Below are positions 5,191 through 7,415 of a DNA stretch of 7,415 bases, piece by piece. This DNA comes from Clostridia bacterium. Lineage in GTDB: Bacteria > Bacillota > Clostridia > Oscillospirales > CAG-272. A program made the translations under genes and the position numbers. Below the pieces are notes generated by a model. That model made no database searches. It had not been told where the DNA came from and saw nothing but the letters and a program-made list of their open reading frames with translations. Position 1 is the stretch's first letter. Every line of letters starts with the position of its first letter. The stretch covers positions 1 to 7,415 of the forward strand of contig JAFTMF010000207.1 of NCBI GenBank assembly GCA_017452565.1, read 5' to 3'.

Positions 5191-6000
5191 TTACGCGGGA
5201 GCGTTCTCGCCCTGAGCCAGCAGCTTTACAACTGCCCACAGCATAACGTCTGCGTTGGTGTCGGTACCGTTGTACCAACCCATGCCGCCCTTACGGGTGC
5301 CGGATGCGCCGGAGTCGTTGTACTGGTAGTCCAGCAGCAGGAAGTTGCCTGCGGCAACGGGGTTCTGTACGGGCTTGTACTTGAACTCGATGAGCAGACC
5401 GGTATCGGTAACGGTGTAAGCTCTCTCGATGCTCAGGTTGGTGGTGCCGTCAGCGCCTTTTCTGGGGAGCATTTCCAGCTCTTCGTTGATCAGAGCGAAC
5501 TGGTAGATGCCGGAGCCGAACATATTGAAATCGTTGATGTTTGCGTCGGGATCTTCGGAAACGTACAGGTAGATACTATCGTTGTTGTAGTCGCCAACTG
5601 CGCCGCCCTGGAAAATCTCAGAGTCGGTGATCTCGAACAGGAAGAACAGACCTTCTTCGTTCCACATTACGCTTGCGGAAACAGCGGTGTCTGCAGCGGG
5701 GTTATCCTTCTTTACCTTGTCCAGAGTAACGGTTGCAGCGTTCGCCCAAGAGTCATCCTTGGTGCCGTCGATGGTAGCGGTACCGTAGGGGATGTAGAGC
5801 TCGCAGAGATCTTCCTTCCAGTCGCCTTCATCATCAGAAATGGGAGGGAGCGGATCAGCGGGCTTCTTGGTAGTGGTAGTAGGCTTAGTGGTGGTGGTAG
5901 CTGCGGGAGTGGTGGTGGTAACGCCGGAGTCATCGGTAGAGCAAGCGGCGAAGGTGAACACCAGAGATGCCAGCAGAACCAGTGCGGTAAGCTTCTTCAT
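5191..6000 (-). CDS. Lipoprotein with a CBM9-like carbohydrate-binding domain
   Basis: The product is 269 aa. A signal peptide ends in FTFAAC, so Cys20 is the likely lipidated residue (Phe at -3 is a tolerated but not ideal lipobox residue). Residues 27-46 are a Thr/Lys/Pro linker. From about residue 64 the protein follows the CBM9/DOMON-like pattern: ATIDGTKDDSWANA (75-88), MWNEEGLFFLFEITDSEIF (112-130), NNDSIYLYVSED (139-150), a second half with IEFKYKP, and a terminal segment ending near MLWAVVKLL. CBM9 modules bind glycans, often sugar-chain ends, and no catalytic residues are evident. The likely role is sugar capture at the outer face of the membrane. AAAGAGGT precedes the ATG at 6000 by eight bases. 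The gene is monocistronic, with its own promoter and terminator. Linker composition links it in style to the GH76 lipoprotein. Confidence 0.78.
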   Translation of the reverse strand: MKKLTALVLLASLVFTFAACSTDDSGVTTTTPAATTTTKPTTTTKKPADPLPPISDDEGDWKEDLCELYIPYGTATIDGTKDDSWANAATVTLDKVKKDNPAADTAVSASVMWNEEGLFFLFEITDSEIFQGGAVGDYNNDSIYLYVSEDPDANINDFNMFGSGIYQFALINEELEMLPRKGADGTTNLSIERAYTVTDTGLLIEFKYKPVQNPVAAGNFLLLDYQYNDSGASGTRKGGMGWYNGTDTNADVMLWAVVKLLAQGENAPA

Positions 6001-6049
6001 AGTCGTATACCTCTTTCATAAAAATATTTTCGCATACTATGCTATTTAC

Positions 6050-6077
6050 ATTATAGCACAAAATAGTGGTTTAAAAA
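6050..6077 (-). promoter_or_regulatory. Extended -10 promoter of the CBM9 lipoprotein gene
   Basis: On the minus strand a perfect TATAAT (6055-6050) is preceded by TGC, an extended -10. The -35 region (about 6077-6072, TTTTTA) is poor, which the extended -10 may offset. The leader would be about 43 bases. The 103 bases upstream (6056-6158) are AT-rich and hold no gene. Confidence 0.7.
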
Positions 6078-6158
6078 TATAAAAAACGGATATGCCAAAG
6101 TGCAAATATATCAAAATACAAAAAAGAACAATACCGTTTTGGTAGCTTGTCGGGCAAA

Positions 6159-7010
6159 TTATTCCACTGACCAACGAGGGAGCTTGGCAGCTACCTTACA
6201 AGCCCGGATATAGCAGGCGGTGATGTAGTCCATAGGATCCATTGCGGCGTAGAGTGCGTTTTCCCGACGGTCGGGCTTGGAGCGCATAGACAGCTCGAAG
6301 GTCAGCACCTCCGGCTTGCGGGCGCCTGCCAGACGCAGCATATTGTAGTCCCAATCGGCGATGCCGTCGAAGGGGAGGAGATGAAGATCGTCGATCCAGG
6401 TGATTTCGCCGGAAAAGTCCCGGATGCCAAGGTTATCGTTGATATGGGTAGCAAGGAGCTGATCTCCCCAGCGTGCCAGCAGATTCTCGGAGTAGTTGTA
6501 GCACATCTCGTGGCCTGTATCCCAGCAGAAGCCAACGGCATCGTTTTCTTTGAAATGGGAGAGCAGAGCGTCCAGATACTCGATTCCCTCGGTGTTCTCC
6601 AGGGCGATCTTCACGCCGCAATCCATTGCGTGGCGCACTACCCGCTCAAAGCGAACCAGCCCGATTTCGGTAGGGGAGTGATCCTTGAAGCCGATGAAGG
6701 CGTGCGCCACCATAATGGGCACTCCTGCACGGCGGCAAGCGTCCAGACAGTCGCAGAGCTCACGGACGGCGGCCTCGCCCTTTTCCTCGTCCGCTCCCCA
6801 GATGTCGGCGGCACGGCCGAAGGGGGCGTGGATGGATTGATAGATCATATTACATTCACGGGCAACCTCTGCCCACTCTTCCACGGGGCTGTTTTTGTCC
6901 CAGCCGGTGAAGAAGGCCTCAAAACCCACTTTCTTAAAGGCACGGATTTCGTCTGCTACGGTCATTCCGGGCAGTCCGAGAATACCCAGTCCCAGTTTTT
7001 GCTTCCACAT
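6159..7010 (-). CDS. Sugar phosphate isomerase/epimerase-like TIM-barrel protein (xylose isomerase-like / AP endonuclease family 2 fold)
   Basis: The product is 283 aa with no signal peptide, so it is cytosolic. The sequence fits the xylose-isomerase-like TIM barrel, whose members isomerise or epimerise sugars and inositols with a divalent metal. Candidate metal and substrate residues lie at the ends of successive strands: His61 (IHAPF), Glu138 (ALENTEG), Asp164 and His167 (CWDTGH), His189 (THIND), His210 in DDLHLLPFDGIADW, and Glu239 (TFELS). The Glu/Asp/His/Glu set is complete, suggesting an active enzyme. The exact substrate cannot be told from sequence alone; endonuclease IV is unlikely given the sugar-isomerase motifs and length. 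TAAGGAG precedes the ATG at 7010 by nine bases. It has its own promoter. No convincing terminator follows; only a loose AAAACGG/CCGTTTT pairing with a long loop is present, so readthrough toward the CBM9 gene is possible. Confidence 0.85.
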   Translation of the reverse strand: MWKQKLGLGILGLPGMTVADEIRAFKKVGFEAFFTGWDKNSPVEEWAEVARECNMIYQSIHAPFGRAADIWGADEEKGEAAVRELCDCLDACRRAGVPIMVAHAFIGFKDHSPTEIGLVRFERVVRHAMDCGVKIALENTEGIEYLDALLSHFKENDAVGFCWDTGHEMCYNYSENLLARWGDQLLATHINDNLGIRDFSGEITWIDDLHLLPFDGIADWDYNMLRLAGARKPEVLTFELSMRSKPDRRENALYAAMDPMDYITACYIRACKVAAKLPRWSVE

Positions 7011-7041
7011 ATGCGATCACTCCTTAGGGGGATTTTTAATC

Positions 7042-7070
7042 AGTATAGCAGAAATGATGGGATGTGTCAA
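7042..7070 (-). promoter_or_regulatory. SigA-type promoter of the TIM-barrel isomerase gene
   Basis: On the minus strand TTGACA (7070-7065) and TATACT (7047-7042) are separated by 17 bp, with an extended -10 TG (TGCTATACT). The -35 box directly abuts the T-tract of the preceding gene's terminator. Confidence 0.88.
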
Positions 7071-7071
7071 G

Positions 7072-7102
7072 AAAAAGAGCTGAGTCGAATGACTCAGCTC
7101 TT
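7072..7102 (-). terminator. Terminator of the unrecognised gene at the right edge
   Basis: A perfect 12-bp stem (7102-7091 with 7086-7075 on the minus strand, AAGAGCTGAGTC) has a 4-base loop and runs into a T-tract at 7076-7072. It starts 5 bases after the stop codon of the gene at 7108. Confidence 0.92.
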
Positions 7103-7107
7103 GGGGG

Positions 7108-7415
7108 TTATGCTTGTTTCAGTGCTGCCAACATTTGCTCAATGGCGGCAAGGTGATATTGATCCGAATTGGCTTGCCCCGGATCTTTAGCGGTCACCGA
7201 AACGTCTGCCAGTACGACGTCATCTACGTAAATCGTATAGGTGCGGAGCAATCCGTCGTGCTTGATCTCTTCTGCCCGTCGGGTAGAATCGGAGAGAAGA
7301 AAGTTGGTGTGTATATAGAACATTCCCTCTACCTTTACGTTCTCGTCCTCGTAATTCATCACAATCATAGCACGCGAGTATTTGGTGATATTTTCCGGAT
7401 TATCTGCAATTGCGT
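7108..7415 (-). CDS. Unrecognised protein, C-terminal part (5' end beyond window)
   Basis: The minus-strand frame ending at TAA (7110-7108) stays open to the window edge, giving at least 101 residues. The first in-frame ATG (7368) has no ribosome binding site before it, and the codons upstream of it read as ordinary protein (ADNPENITKYSRA), so the true start is probably outside. The visible part has alternating hydrophobic strands (VEGMFYIHTNFLL, YTIYVDDVVLADVSV) and ends in a short helix (LAAIEQMLAALKQA). There is no signal or membrane segment in this part and no motif I recognise. It ends in a clear terminator and is separate from the isomerase gene downstream. Confidence 0.75.
   Translation of the reverse strand, partial: AIADNPENITKYSRAMIVMNYEDENVKVEGMFYIHTNFLLSDSTRRAEEIKHDGLLRTYTIYVDDVVLADVSVTAKDPGQANSDQYHLAAIEQMLAALKQA

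Noticed and set aside
5179..6021. A 280-codon + strand frame opposite the CBM9 lipoprotein
   Set aside because: Codon-aligned antisense shadow; the minus-strand gene has a lipobox, promoter and terminator.
6081..6141. AAAACGG/CCGTTTT pairing as a terminator of the isomerase gene
   Set aside because: The stem is only 7 bp with a loop of about 45 bases and low GC, so it is not a credible intrinsic terminator.
6381..7190. A 269-codon + strand frame opposite the TIM-barrel isomerase
   Set aside because: Codon-aligned antisense shadow that runs through a promoter and a terminator; the minus-strand protein has conserved metal-site motifs.
7108..7368. A complete 86-aa gene starting at the ATG at 7368
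   Set aside because: There is no ribosome binding site and the frame stays open to the window edge, so a truncated longer gene is more likely.

Overview
The window looks like a chromosomal piece of an uncultured, probably gut-associated, Gram-positive Clostridia bacterium (Oscillospirales or Christensenellales-like; the exact clade is inference). Supporting signs are strong AGGAGG-type ribosome binding sites, SigA promoters of the TTGACA-N17-TATAAT type, lipoproteins with threonine-rich linkers, a cell-surface protein ending in a TGD + hydrophobic segment + KKR tail, and a tRNA with encoded CCA. Composition is moderate in GC within genes and AT-rich between them. There is no sign of a mobile element, phage, CRISPR array or integration site.

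Layout. Bases 1-2551 hold two tandem, related surface-protein genes on the + strand. Only the last 42 codons of the first are present; the second is complete (711 aa: signal peptide, lectin-like N-terminal domain, discoidin/CBM32-like domain, C-x-H/C-x2-C motif, C-terminal membrane anchor). Their anchors, stop codons and terminators are almost identical. Bases 2640-3993 encode a lipoprotein with a family GH76 (alpha-1,6-mannanase type) catalytic domain on its own strong promoter. A 13-bp bidirectional terminator separates it from the minus-strand block. Reading from the right edge, that block contains the end of an unrecognised gene (7415-7108), a xylose-isomerase-like TIM-barrel sugar isomerase/epimerase (7010-6159), a lipoprotein with a CBM9-like domain (6000-5191), tRNA-Thr(CGU) (5039-4964) and the 16S rRNA dimethyltransferase gene rsmA/ksgA (4906-4043).

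How the parts may work together. The surface protein(s), the GH76 lipoprotein and the CBM9 lipoprotein are all exported and carry carbohydrate-active or carbohydrate-binding folds. The simplest reading is a small glycan capture and degradation set at the cell surface, plausibly for alpha-mannan, with the cytosolic TIM-barrel enzyme acting on a released sugar. The genes are not one operon: nearly every one has its own promoter and terminator, so the functional link is inference from content and proximity. The tRNA and rsmA are housekeeping genes lying between the two halves.

Nothing here clearly forms a wholly new system. The most unusual features are the near-identical anchor-plus-terminator cassettes of the tandem surface genes, the non-LPxTG anchor motif, the dyad upstream of the surface-gene promoter, and rsmA lying directly behind a tRNA terminator without a good promoter of its own.
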